A stretch of DNA of 64,000 bases. Source: Kordia sp050633145 (lineage in GTDB: Bacteria > Bacteroidota > Bacteroidia > Flavobacteriales > Flavobacteriaceae). Under the pieces are notes generated by a model. That model saw only the letters and a program-made list of their open reading frames with translations, was not told the DNA's origin and searched no databases. Below are positions 53,806-62,350 of this stretch, piece by piece (position 1 is the first letter of the stretch; every line of letters begins with the position of its first letter). The stretch lies in assembly GCF_050633145.1 (NCBI RefSeq), contig NZ_JBOEFY010000025.1, positions 13,815 to 77,814 on the forward strand, given 5' to 3'. A program made the translations under genes and the position numbers.

Positions 53806-54300
53806 ATGAAAAATGTGATTTTAATTTTTGCCTTACTACTTTCTATAAGTATGAATTCGCAAGAAAACAAAACAGGAATTTCGGGAAAGAATGAACTAAA
53901 AGTTAACGGACTAAATACCATATTGGGTTTCCCCGAAATAAGTTATGAGCGTATTTTAAATGACGAATCTGGTTTGGGATTTTCTATAGGATTTTCCGCA
54001 GATGATTCTATTGATTATAAGTTTGGAGTAACGCCTTACTATCGATTCTATTTTGGAAAAAAACGAGCAGCTGGCATGTTTTTAGAAAGTAGTGTTAGCC
54101 TTTTTAGCGCAGAATCAGATAAAAATCAAAACGAAAACTTGTTTGGTGGAGGTTTTGGAATTGGAATAGGAGGAAAGTTCTTGACAAATAATGGATGGAT
54201 TGGTGAATTGATTGTAGGAGCAGGACGAAATTTCATCAATGACGACGGACTAGATAGTGCATATCCACGCATTGGAATCTCATTTGGAAAAAGATTTTAA
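53806..54300 (+). CDS. Outer membrane protein, DUF3575-like
   Basis: 164 residues from the ATG at 53806, giving a signal peptide ending near MNSQ. The mature part LKVNGLNTILGFPEISYERILN, then FGVTPYYRFYFGKK and GIGIGGKFLTNNGWIGEL fits DUF3575-type small outer membrane barrels. The final residue is Phe (GKRF), as favoured by BamA. The lipoprotein gene that follows after 32 bases is probably in the same transcript. Confidence 0.78.
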   Translation: MKNVILIFALLLSISMNSQENKTGISGKNELKVNGLNTILGFPEISYERILNDESGLGFSIGFSADDSIDYKFGVTPYYRFYFGKKRAAGMFLESSVSLFSAESDKNQNENLFGGGFGIGIGGKFLTNNGWIGELIVGAGRNFINDDGLDSAYPRIGISFGKRF

Positions 54301-54332
54301 CTCAAAAACATAACTTAAAAACAGATCAAAAA

Positions 54333-55004
54333 ATGAAAAACGTATGCGTAACAATCTTAACGGTATTGGCTTTAGTAAGTTGCCAAACAGATGAGTCAAC
54401 AGAGCAAGAATATCCATATTACCAATTTGGAGAAACAGAACAAAAATTCATTATAAATCATGAATATAAAGAAGGAGATATTTTAGTTTATAAAAATGAA
54501 GACAATGAATCACTACATTTTGAAGTGGTAGAAGTAACAGAACGTAAAGCAAGACAGTTTTCTGAAGGCACATTTTCTGGTGGTGGCGGACACATGCAAG
54601 CATATTTTGACAGTAAAATTATTCGCTTAGAAATAATTGAAAATGGAACTAACTATTCTTGTTGTGACCAGATTAATTATGTGTTTTCTAAAAGAGAGGA
54701 TGTTTTTAGAGTAGGATTAAAATTCCCGCTATGGAATCAATCTTCAGCCTCATTTATTGATGAAATTCAAAATCCTATAGACATAACTATAGATTATAAA
54801 TATGGATATACATATCAAAATCTAACTTTAAATGGTGTTAATTATGATAGCGTTTTAAAATTTGAAAGTGAGACACCAAATAGACTTTACAATGATTCAA
54901 CAAATATAGATATTCTAGTAAATGAGATATTTTATGATTTAGGTTTCGGAATTGTTCAATTTAAGGATACGGATGGTAAATTATGGAGTTTGACGAATGA
55001 ATAA
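54333..55004 (+). CDS. Uncharacterised lipoprotein
   Basis: 223 residues with a signal peptide and lipobox (LALVSC, Cys17). The mature part is beta-rich with a paired cysteine site (SCCDQ) and a glycine-rich loop (GTFSGGGGHMQAYF). No family is recognised. It lies between the DUF3575-like gene (32 bases) and the SDR gene (11 bases) on the same strand, suggesting an operon. Confidence 0.7.
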   Translation: MKNVCVTILTVLALVSCQTDESTEQEYPYYQFGETEQKFIINHEYKEGDILVYKNEDNESLHFEVVEVTERKARQFSEGTFSGGGGHMQAYFDSKIIRLEIIENGTNYSCCDQINYVFSKREDVFRVGLKFPLWNQSSASFIDEIQNPIDITIDYKYGYTYQNLTLNGVNYDSVLKFESETPNRLYNDSTNIDILVNEIFYDLGFGIVQFKDTDGKLWSLTNE

Positions 55005-55015
55005 ATTCTTATGTC

Positions 55016-55801
55016 ATGAAAAATATACGAAAAACAGCTTTAGTTACAGGTGCAGCTTCAGGACTGGGATTTGAGTTTGCGGTATTATTGGCAAAAGATA
55101 AATACAACTTAATTTTGGTTGATATTGATGTAGAAAAGCTAGGAATTTCCATCAGAAATATTAGAATGATTGCTGATGTGAACATAAAAATAATTATTCA
55201 GGATTTGAGTGAAGCATCAAGCAGTGAGGAAGTTATGAAGCAAATTGGAAATACACCAATTGACGTTTTAATTAATAATGCTGGCTTTGGTTTGTTTGGG
55301 AAATTTTCAACTACAAACTGGGAGCGCGAATCTAAAATGTTGCAATTGCATGTGTATACCACAACGTATTTGACAAAGTTGTTGTTGAAGCGAATGGAGA
55401 AGCATGGAAGTGGCAAAATATTAAATGTTTCCAGTTTGGCAGCGTTTCAACCTGGACCATTGATGTCATTGTATTATGCATCGAAAGCATATATTTTATC
55501 ATTCTCAGAAGCTATTGCCAACGAATTGAAAGGTACAGGAATTACGGTGACAGCATTATGCCCTGGACAAACCAATACTGGATTTCAGAAAGTTGTTGCA
55601 GCAAGTGCTTCAGAACATAAAATTAAGTTTAACATTGCATGCCCAAAAGCAGTGGCAAAATATGGTTATAAAGCGATGCAGCAAGGAAAAACAGTTGCAA
55701 TTCCTGGGCAATTGAATCGTTTGTTGTCAAATGTTCCAAGATTTATACCTAGAAGTTTGGTTACCACAATCATTAGACGATTGCAAGAAAATAATCGATA
55801 A
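55016..55801 (+). CDS. Short-chain dehydrogenase/reductase (SDR)
   Basis: 261 residues, classical SDR. The NAD(P) motif is TGAASGLGFE (TGxxxGxG), then NNAGFG, with catalytic Ser in NVSSLAAF and the YYASKAY (YxxxK) pair. The pattern with ITVTALCPGQTNTGF is typical of the DltE-like group of broad-range dehydrogenases. The alcohol or ketone substrate is unknown. It ends at a shared terminator with pnp. Confidence 0.92.
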   Translation: MKNIRKTALVTGAASGLGFEFAVLLAKDKYNLILVDIDVEKLGISIRNIRMIADVNIKIIIQDLSEASSSEEVMKQIGNTPIDVLINNAGFGLFGKFSTTNWERESKMLQLHVYTTTYLTKLLLKRMEKHGSGKILNVSSLAAFQPGPLMSLYYASKAYILSFSEAIANELKGTGITVTALCPGQTNTGFQKVVAASASEHKIKFNIACPKAVAKYGYKAMQQGKTVAIPGQLNRLLSNVPRFIPRSLVTTIIRRLQENNR

Positions 55802-55802
55802 C

Positions 55803-55834
55803 AAAAAACGCCTCGAAATTTCGAGGCGTTTTTT
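55803..55834. terminator. Bidirectional terminator between SDR and pnp
   Basis: AAAAAACGCCTCGAAA/TTTCGAGGCGTTTTTT is a perfect 16-bp stem with no loop bases drawn from outside the palindrome, and T runs on both strands. Confidence 0.88.
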
Positions 55835-55856
55835 AATATATAAAGAGTTGAAAATA

Positions 55857-58097
55857 TTAATTTTCTTTCTTGTCTTCTCTTGGTTTGCGATTATCACGTC
55901 CGCGATTATCTCTACCTCTGTTATCACGTCCACCAGAACGTTTGTCATCTCTTGGTGGTCTTGTAACATATCCTTCTGGTTTTGGTAAGATAGCTTTACG
56001 AGAAACTTTCTCTTTACGAGTCTTTGGATCAGTTCCAAAATATTTCACGTCTAAAACATCTCCCATTTTTACGATGTCACTTACATTATCTGTACGTTCC
56101 CAAGCAAGTTCAGAAATGTGTAATAATACTTCGTTTCCTGGTGCTTCTGTATATTCTACAACAGCTCCGAAATCTAACATTTTTACAACTTTTACTTCGT
56201 AAATGCTTCCTTTTTCTGGTTTGAAAGTGATTGAGTCAATCTTAGCTAATACAGCATCAATTCCTACTTGATCTGTTCCTAAGATTTCAACAATTCCTTC
56301 TTCAGTTACAGGATCTTCGTTGATAACGATTGTAGTTCCTGTCGCTTTTTGTAATTCTTGAATTACTTTTCCTCCAGGTCCAATTAACGCTCCAATATAA
56401 TCACCAGGAATTGTTTTGGTAATCATTTTTGGTGCATGTGCTTTTACGTTGTCGTTTGGTGCAGCAATCGTATCCGTTAATTTACTTAAAATGTGTAAAC
56501 GTCCGTCACGAGCTTGTTGTAAAGCATTTACAAGAATTTCGTATGATAATCCTTTTACTTTAATATCCATCTGACAAGCAGTGATACCATCTGCAGTTCC
56601 AGTAACTTTAAAGTCCATATCTCCTAAGTGATCTTCATCACCTAAAATATCAGATAAAACAGCGTACTTTCCAGAATCACCATCAGAAATTAATCCCATT
56701 GCAATACCAGAAACTGGTTTCTTTAATTGTACACCAGCATCCATTAACGCCATTGTTCCAGAACAAACAGTTGCCATAGAAGAAGAACCGTTAGATTCTA
56801 ATACTTCAGAAACTACACGTACTGTGTACGGGCAATCGTCAGGTACCATTCCTTTTAATGCACGTTGTGCTAAGTTTCCGTGTCCTACTTCACGACGAGA
56901 TGTTCCACGAATTGGTCGTGCTTCACCTGTTGAAAAAGGAGGGAAGTTATAATGTAAATAGAAACGCTCTTCACCTTCGAAAGATGGCATATCTATTTGG
57001 TTTGCTTCTCTAGATGTTCCTAAAGTAACAGTTGCTAAAGCCTGAGTTTCTCCACGTGTAAAGATTGACGAACCATGTGTTGATGGTAAGTAATCTACTT
57101 CACACCAAATTGGTCTAATTTCGTCAGTCTTACGACCATCTAAACGTAAACCTTCATTTAATGTTAAATCACGGATAGCCGATTTTTCAGCTTTACGATA
57201 ATATTTAGATACTAAATCACCAAAATCTTCTAATTCTTCTTCAGAAAAAGTTGCTTTGATTTCTTCTTTAATTTCTGCGAATGAATTACTTCTTTCGTGT
57301 TTTGCAGAACCAGCTTTTGCAATAGCATATACTTTATCGTATGCCATGTCATACACTTTCTTCTCTAAATCAGCGTCTTCTCTTTCAGGATCGTACTCAC
57401 GTACTTCTTTCTTTCCGAAAGCTTCCGCTAAACGAAGTTGTGCAGCACATTGTACTTTAATAGCTTCGTGTGCAAACTTGATAGCTTCCGTCATTTCTTC
57501 TTCAGAAATTTCATCCATTTCACCTTCAACCATCATTACAGAATCAGCAGAAGCTCCAATCATCATATCGATGTCAGATTCTTCTAATTGTGCTCTAGTT
57601 GGGTTAATGATAAATTCGCCATCAATACGTCCAACTCTAGCTTCAGAGATTGCACATTCAAATGGGAAATCTGATAATTGAATAGCTGCAGATGCTGCTA
57701 AACCAGCCATTGCGTCTGGCATTACATTTTCGTCATGAGACATTAACTGAATCATCACTTGCGTTTCTGCGTGATAATCTTTTGGGAATAATGGACGTAA
57801 TACACGATCCACTAAACGCATTGTTAATACTTCACCATCACTTGGTCTTGCTTCTCTTTTGAAGAAACCACCAGGATAACGTCCAGCTGCTGCAAATTTT
57901 TCGCGGTAGTCAACTGTTAAGGGTAAAAAGTCAACATCGCTTTGTTTGTAGTTAGAAACCACTGTACATAATAACATACATTTTCCTGACTGCACAACAA
58001 CGCTACCATGAGCTTGCTTTGCTAACTTTCCGGTTTCGATAGAAATTTCCCTACCGTCGCCTAGGTCTATGACCTCTCTAAAAACTTTTGGAATCAT
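55857..58097 (-). CDS. pnp: Polyribonucleotide nucleotidyltransferase (PNPase)
   Basis: 746 residues. Phosphorolytic 3'-5' exoribonuclease of the RNA degradation system. Two RNase PH domains are seen: the first with FKREARPSDGEVLTMRLVDR, the second with SIFTRGETQALATVTLG and the DMDFKVTGTADGITACQMDIK active-site region. A KH domain (GALIGPGGKVIQEL) and an S1 domain (VVKMLDFGAVVEY) follow. The tail is basic and repeats RDNRG units. It lies downstream of rpsO, the conserved order, with a terminator between them. Confidence 0.98.
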   Translation of the reverse strand: MIPKVFREVIDLGDGREISIETGKLAKQAHGSVVVQSGKCMLLCTVVSNYKQSDVDFLPLTVDYREKFAAAGRYPGGFFKREARPSDGEVLTMRLVDRVLRPLFPKDYHAETQVMIQLMSHDENVMPDAMAGLAASAAIQLSDFPFECAISEARVGRIDGEFIINPTRAQLEESDIDMMIGASADSVMMVEGEMDEISEEEMTEAIKFAHEAIKVQCAAQLRLAEAFGKKEVREYDPEREDADLEKKVYDMAYDKVYAIAKAGSAKHERSNSFAEIKEEIKATFSEEELEDFGDLVSKYYRKAEKSAIRDLTLNEGLRLDGRKTDEIRPIWCEVDYLPSTHGSSIFTRGETQALATVTLGTSREANQIDMPSFEGEERFYLHYNFPPFSTGEARPIRGTSRREVGHGNLAQRALKGMVPDDCPYTVRVVSEVLESNGSSSMATVCSGTMALMDAGVQLKKPVSGIAMGLISDGDSGKYAVLSDILGDEDHLGDMDFKVTGTADGITACQMDIKVKGLSYEILVNALQQARDGRLHILSKLTDTIAAPNDNVKAHAPKMITKTIPGDYIGALIGPGGKVIQELQKATGTTIVINEDPVTEEGIVEILGTDQVGIDAVLAKIDSITFKPEKGSIYEVKVVKMLDFGAVVEYTEAPGNEVLLHISELAWERTDNVSDIVKMGDVLDVKYFGTDPKTRKEKVSRKAILPKPEGYVTRPPRDDKRSGGRDNRGRDNRGRDNRKPREDKKEN

Positions 58098-58238
58098 AAA
58101 TTTTTTTTAATTCTAATTAAACAAAGGTCGTTGTGTTGTTGTTGTGTGTGTAGTTGTTGTTTGACCCAATGAAAAACCAGTAATTATAGCTTTTTAATAC
58201 TTCCAACCAATGCTAGAAGCGTACTTTTATGTATTAAA

Positions 58239-58260
58239 AAAAGAGGCACGAAGCCTCTTT
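58239..58260 (-). terminator. Hairpin terminator after rpsO
   Basis: AAAGAGGC / GCCTCTTT stem with a short ACGAA loop; on the minus strand it is followed by a run of T, 5 bases past the rpsO stop. Some transcription may still continue into pnp. Confidence 0.8.
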
Positions 58261-58264
58261 AGTT

Positions 58265-58534
58265 TTATTTTCTTAATCCTAATTCTTTTACGATTGCACG
58301 ATATCTTGTGATATCCGTTTTCTTTAAGTAGTCAAGTAAACTTCTTCTTTTACCTACTAACTTTACTAGAGAACGCTCCGTGTTAAAATCTTTACGATTT
58401 TTCTTTAAGTGCTCTGTTAAGTGATTAATTCTGTATGTAAACAATGCAATTTGACATTCTGATGTTCCAGTGTCTGTTGCAGATTTACCATGCTTTGCGA
58501 AAATTTCCGCTTTAGCTTCCTTATTTAAGTACAT
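58265..58534 (-). CDS. rpsO: 30S ribosomal protein S15
   Basis: 89 residues, the normal length. It binds 16S rRNA in the platform of the small subunit. The family pattern DTGTSECQIALFTYRINHLTEHLKKN and GKRRSLLDYLKKTD is complete. It is upstream of pnp, as in most bacteria. A good promoter is found at 58590-58618, and the leader could carry autoregulatory structure. Confidence 0.98.
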   Translation of the reverse strand: MYLNKEAKAEIFAKHGKSATDTGTSECQIALFTYRINHLTEHLKKNRKDFNTERSLVKLVGKRRSLLDYLKKTDITRYRAIVKELGLRK

Positions 58535-58589
58535 GCCAATATTAATTTTAATGATTTTTATGTATCAATACGTGTATCGTATCAAGCGG

Positions 58590-58618
58590 CAAATATACTA
58601 CTATTTTTTAGATTGCAA
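58590..58618 (-). promoter_or_regulatory. rpsO promoter
   Basis: On the minus strand: TTG (58618-58616), 18-base spacer, TATATTTG (58597-58590), about 56 bases before the start codon; a clean TTG/TAnnTTTG match. Confidence 0.65.
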
Positions 58619-58777
58619 ATTAATAATTAAACCTTTTTGATTGTAGCGAGTCCTAAGTACATTAATGTTAAAAAACGTTAATTTATGAAATGAACCATAA
58701 TACCTGGTTGGCGCCAAACTAAGATGATTATCGGTTAATTCTATCTGAAAGAATTTAAACTTTAAAAACAAAAACAG

Positions 58778-59602
58778 ATGAAAACCAAATTCAAAAAGCA
58801 ACGAGGAATTTTATTGGTCTTGATGAGTCTCTTTCTTATGACTGCTTGTCAAAACGAAAATGAAACTGCAACTCTTGAAGAAGCAGTGATGAACGACGAA
58901 CTCGCAAAACGCAGTGCAGAAGTTGATTTGATATCGGATGATATTGGATTAATTGTAGAAGAAGCTTCGTTAGAAAATAAATCGGCAACATCATTTTTGC
59001 CACCATGTGTAACAATTACTATTGAACTTAGTGAAGGTTTTAGACAAAAAACACTCGATTTTGGCGATGGATGCGAATTGCCAAATGGAAATATAGTAAG
59101 CGGTATTATTATAATGAGTCATGAAATTAATACAGATCCAGCACATAGAGAAATTGCAGTGAGTTTTGATAACTTTACTCGAAATGGTGTATTGATTGAA
59201 GGAACACGTAGCATAGAACGCATCTTGACTAATGATGCAGGAAATCCGCAATCGACTGCGCAAGTGAATATGCAAGTTACTTGGCTAGATGAAACCACAG
59301 CCACTCGCGAAGGTGTTAGAATTCGTGAATGGATTGAAGGTGTTGGCACAGGAACTTGGACAGATAATGTGTTTTCTATTACAGGAAACGCTACAACTAC
59401 TGGAAGACTTGGAAATACATACGCAGCAAATATTACAACGGCATTGCGTAGAGAAGCAGTTTGTGCTTTTATTGTAAGCGGAACAGTTGAGTTGTCTCGA
59501 AATGATAACACAGGAACGTTAGCATACGGAGAAGGAACTTGCGATGGTGAAGCCACGTGGACAAATCCAAATGGAGAAACCGTAACCATTTATTTAGATT
59601 AG
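58778..59602 (+). CDS. Uncharacterised lipoprotein
   Basis: 274 residues with signal peptide and lipobox (LFLMTAC, about Cys24). The mature part is acidic and beta-rich with three cysteines spread along the chain (SFLPPC, DGCELP, GTCDGEATW) that could form disulfides outside the cytoplasm. It has no family that I recognise but reads like a surface-exposed lipoprotein of Flavobacteriaceae. It is divergent from rpsO and ends at a terminator shared with accD. Confidence 0.75.
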   Translation: MKTKFKKQRGILLVLMSLFLMTACQNENETATLEEAVMNDELAKRSAEVDLISDDIGLIVEEASLENKSATSFLPPCVTITIELSEGFRQKTLDFGDGCELPNGNIVSGIIIMSHEINTDPAHREIAVSFDNFTRNGVLIEGTRSIERILTNDAGNPQSTAQVNMQVTWLDETTATREGVRIREWIEGVGTGTWTDNVFSITGNATTTGRLGNTYAANITTALRREAVCAFIVSGTVELSRNDNTGTLAYGEGTCDGEATWTNPNGETVTIYLD

Positions 59603-59634
59603 CAATCTTGAGTAATTTTTAGTTTTAGGCAATG

Positions 59635-59665
59635 AAAAAGGCTTCCAATTTGGAAGCCTTTTTTT
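59635..59665. terminator. Bidirectional terminator between lipoprotein gene and accD
   Basis: AAAAAGGCTTCCAA/TTTGGAAGCCTTTTTT forms a near-perfect stem with T runs on both strands. Confidence 0.85.
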
Positions 59666-59687
59666 ATAAGTTTATGTGCAAACAAAA

Positions 59688-60545
59688 TTACGCGCGTATT
59701 GGCTGATTTTGAATTAAGTCAATATACAAGTTGATTCTGTTTTTCAATTCTTTTCTGTGTGAGATAAAGTCTAAGAATCCGTGTTCTAATAAGAATTCTG
59801 ATGTTTGGAAACCTTCTGGTAAATCTTTTCCAGTAGTATCGCGTACAACTCTTGGTCCTGCGAAACCGATTAATGCACCAGGTTCAGCAATGTTAATGTC
59901 TCCTAACATGGCAAATGAAGCTGTTGTTCCTCCTGTTGTAGGATCGGTACATAATGAAATGTATGGAATACCAGCATCAGCTAGTTGTGCTAATTTTGCA
60001 GAGGTTTTTGCCAATTGCATTAATGATAAGGCAGCTTCCATCATACGAGCACCACCAGATTTTGAAATAATCATGAATGGAACGTTGTTTTTAAGTGAAT
60101 AATCTGCAGCACGTGCAATTTTTTCTCCCACAACACTTCCCATAGAACCTCCAATAAAAGAGAAATCCATACAGGCAATGACTAAGTCTTTTCCTTTCGA
60201 TTTTCCAACTCCTGTTTTTACAGCGTCTTTTAATCCTGTTTTTTCTTTGGCAGCTTTCAGTCTGTCAACGTATTTTTTACTGTCCTCAAATTTTAAAGGA
60301 TCTTTTGACGTTAAGTTTTTATCAAGTTCTTTAAACTCTCCTTCGTCAAATAATATTTCAAAATATTCTTTACTTCCTATGCGAACATGATATCCATCTT
60401 CAGGACTTACGTAAAAGTTTTTTGCCAGTTCTTCTGAATCAACAACTTTTCCTGTTGGTGATTTGTACCAAAGACCTTTGGGCGTATCTCTTTTTTCCTC
60501 CGTTGAGGTTTGAATTCCTTTTTCTTTTCTTTTAAACCAAGCCAT
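59688..60545 (-). CDS. accD: Acetyl-CoA carboxylase carboxyltransferase subunit beta, without zinc ribbon cysteines
   Basis: 285 residues. With AccA it transfers carboxyl from biotin to acetyl-CoA in the first step of fatty acid synthesis. The crotonase-like core is clear (GSMGSVVGEKIARA, GGARMMEAALSLMQ, PTTGGTTASFAMLGDINIAEPGALIGFAGPRVV). The N-terminal zinc ribbon, usually CxxC...CxxC, is replaced: GLWYKSPTGK and YVSPEDGYHVR contain no cysteine. From memory this loss is shared by flavobacterial relatives, so it is not a frameshift. Confidence 0.96.
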   Translation of the reverse strand: MAWFKRKEKGIQTSTEEKRDTPKGLWYKSPTGKVVDSEELAKNFYVSPEDGYHVRIGSKEYFEILFDEGEFKELDKNLTSKDPLKFEDSKKYVDRLKAAKEKTGLKDAVKTGVGKSKGKDLVIACMDFSFIGGSMGSVVGEKIARAADYSLKNNVPFMIISKSGGARMMEAALSLMQLAKTSAKLAQLADAGIPYISLCTDPTTGGTTASFAMLGDINIAEPGALIGFAGPRVVRDTTGKDLPEGFQTSEFLLEHGFLDFISHRKELKNRINLYIDLIQNQPIRA

Positions 60546-60637
60546 AATGATTTGTGAATTACGATTTACAATGTTAGACTGTTTTTACAATCTGTACCGT
60601 ACGATCAATTAGTTAGTTTCCTTTTTAAGTTAGTCGA

Positions 60638-60668
60638 CAAAATTACTGTTTTTATTAATGAAACTCAA
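60638..60668 (-). promoter_or_regulatory. accD promoter
   Basis: On the minus strand: TTG (60668-60666), 20-base spacer, TAATTTTG (60645-60638), about 93 bases before the start; it fits the flavobacterial consensus. Confidence 0.6.
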
Positions 60669-60712
60669 AATTTGATATGGCTATCTACATATTCGAATTT
60701 ATTTGAGCATAA

Positions 60713-60755
60713 AAAACCTCGTTACTTATTGATTATCAGTAGTAACGAGGTTTTA
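60713..60755. terminator. Hairpin terminator between fba and accD
   Basis: AAAACCTCGTTACT and AGTAACGAGGTTTT form a 14-bp stem with a loop of about 14 bases and T-rich flank on each strand. It is most likely the end of the fba transcript on the minus strand. Confidence 0.75.
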
Positions 60756-60871
60756 TTTTTTGTTTTCCACTTTTGTGGAATCTGTCTTTTTGTGACTTTT
60801 ACTTTCATGAGATTCTCACTTTCGTGGGAACTTTGGCGTTTACTTCGACTGTACTCAGTAGTCTTTGATTC

Positions 60872-60950
60872 GCGTTAGGGATTGAGGTTTTGTTGAAGCT
60901 CCTCGAAGAGAGCGACTGCCGAAAGCCCGACCTAAAAGGTAACGCCCAAC
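60872..60950 (+). ncRNA. Structured intergenic element, Flavo-1 RNA-like
   Basis: It starts GCGTTAGGGATTGAGG and ends GAAAGCCCGACC...GGTAACGCCC. GCGTTA (60872-60877) pairs with TAACGC (60940-60945), ACCT pairs with AGGT near the end, and a middle hairpin GCTCCTC-GAA-GAGAGC is variable in character. From memory this pattern (GTTAGGGATTG ... AAAGCCCGACC) is a repeated element of Flavobacteria and resembles the Flavo-1 RNA motif. It lies 5 bases past the fba stop on the other strand. Confidence 0.55.
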
Positions 60951-60954
60951 TATA

Positions 60955-62022
60955 TTATAAGGTATTTACGTTGTTTAAGTCTTCAAAAGCTTGCTTTAAA
61001 CGTGTTTTGAAAGTCAATTCACCTTCACGTAACCATTTTCTTGGATCGTATGTTTTTTTGTTTGGAATGTCGTCTCCATCAGGGTTTCCAATTTGTGCTG
61101 CTAAGTAGTCTTGCTTCGTTAACATGTAATCGCGAATTCCCGTCATGAATGCGTATTGCAAATCTGTATCAATGTTCATTTTGATAACTCCGTATCCAAT
61201 TGCTTCTCTAATTTCTTCTAGCGTAGAACCAGATCCGCCATGGAAAACGAAATCAATATGATTGTGTCCAACGTTGTATTTTTTTGAAATATGCTCTTGC
61301 GAGTTTTTCAAGATTTTTGGTGTCAACTTTACATTTCCTGGCTTGTATACACCGTGTACGTTTCCAAAAGCTGCTGCGATGGTAAATCTTGGACTTACTT
61401 TCATTAACTCTTCGTATGCGTAAGCAACTTCTTCTGGTTGTGTGTATAGTTTAGAATCGTCTACATCGCTGTTGTCAACTCCGTCTTCTTCTCCACCTGT
61501 AATTCCTAATTCGATTTCTAGCGTCATGCCCATTTTGCTCATACGTGCTAGATATTCTTTACAGATTTCGATGTTTTCTTCTAATGGTTCTTCTGAAAGA
61601 TCGATCATGTGCGAACTGTATAATGATTTTCCAGTTTCGGCGAAGTGCTTTTCACTTGCGTCTAACAAACCGTCAATCCAAGGTAATAGTTTCTTAGCAC
61701 AGTGATCGGTATGTAAAATTACAGGAACGCCATAGGCTTCTGCCATTTCATGCACGTGTTTTGCGCCTGCAATTGAACCAGCGATTGCCGCTTTTTGGTC
61801 TGCGTTGCTTAAACCTTTTCCTGCGTTGAATTGTGCGCCTCCATTTGAGAATTGAATAATTACAGGAGCGTTGAGTTCTGCAGCCGTTTCTAGTACTCCA
61901 TTAACAGAGTTTGAACCTACTACATTTACTGCTGGTAATGCAAAGCCTTTTTCTTTGGCTAGTTTGAATATTTCTTGTACTTCATCTCCAGTAGCAACTC
62001 CTGCTTTGATATTATGACTCAT
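60955..62022 (-). CDS. fba: Class II fructose-bisphosphate aldolase
   Basis: 355 residues, class IIA length. It cleaves fructose-1,6-bisphosphate in glycolysis and works in reverse in gluconeogenesis. Zinc and substrate residues are in VILHTDHCAKKLLPW, SSHMIDLSEEPLEEN, FGNVHGVYKPGNV, FVFHGGSGSTLEEI and MNIDTDLQYAF. It starts at the ATG at 62022. It is a single gene whose transcript probably ends at the hairpin near 60713-60755. Confidence 0.97.
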   Translation of the reverse strand: MSHNIKAGVATGDEVQEIFKLAKEKGFALPAVNVVGSNSVNGVLETAAELNAPVIIQFSNGGAQFNAGKGLSNADQKAAIAGSIAGAKHVHEMAEAYGVPVILHTDHCAKKLLPWIDGLLDASEKHFAETGKSLYSSHMIDLSEEPLEENIEICKEYLARMSKMGMTLEIELGITGGEEDGVDNSDVDDSKLYTQPEEVAYAYEELMKVSPRFTIAAAFGNVHGVYKPGNVKLTPKILKNSQEHISKKYNVGHNHIDFVFHGGSGSTLEEIREAIGYGVIKMNIDTDLQYAFMTGIRDYMLTKQDYLAAQIGNPDGDDIPNKKTYDPRKWLREGELTFKTRLKQAFEDLNNVNTL

Positions 62023-62350
62023 CGTCTTTGGTTTTTAGTTTGGATTACAAAAGTAATAAAATTGTAATGAGTTTTTACGTAGTTGTTAATTTTAGAAGTG
62101 TTAAGGAAGTCACTTTTGCGAATTTGATAATTTTAGTCGTTTTAGCACTTGAAATTCTATCAGATTATTTGTGTTTTTGGATAAAAATTGATTTGTTGTT
62201 GGCTGTTTTTTGGAAAGAATTAACGCGTGATTTGTAACTGTTTGATAGCGCAAACGTTATAGTGTTTTTTAATTGTAAATGTTGAATGTTACATTTTAAA
62301 TTATTTTGTCACTCAAAACTCAAATTGAAAATGTTTGACGCAATTGTATA
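62023..62350. other. AT-rich intergenic region, nothing firm
   Basis: About 330 bases between fba and the CPBP gene. A -7-like box (TACTTTTG on the minus strand, 62055-62048) may serve fba but lacks a matching TTG. A 69-codon open frame on the plus strand is not convincing. Confidence 0.45.

Larger units (their letters stand above)
60546..60954. other. Intergenic region with promoter, terminator and a structured element
   Basis: 409 bases between accD and fba. It holds the accD promoter (60638-60668), a strong hairpin (60713-60755), a short run of related motifs with CTTTyGTGGGAA-like words (60766-60830), and a Flavo-1-like structured element (60872-60950). No gene is supported. Confidence 0.6.

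Noticed and set aside
55860..55960. Short tandem repeat at the 3' end of pnp
   Set aside because: The repetition encodes RDNRG units of the basic tail, a common feature of PNPase in this phylum, so no separate repeat element is claimed.
60841..60950. Possible tRNA or integration site
   Set aside because: The stems do not make a cloverleaf and no CCA end or anticodon arm is seen; the Flavo-1-like reading fits better.
62028..62237. Plus-strand 69-codon open frame between fba and the CPBP gene
   Set aside because: Overlaps the fba promoter region and has no family or start signal; its hydrophobic run is what AT-rich DNA gives by chance.
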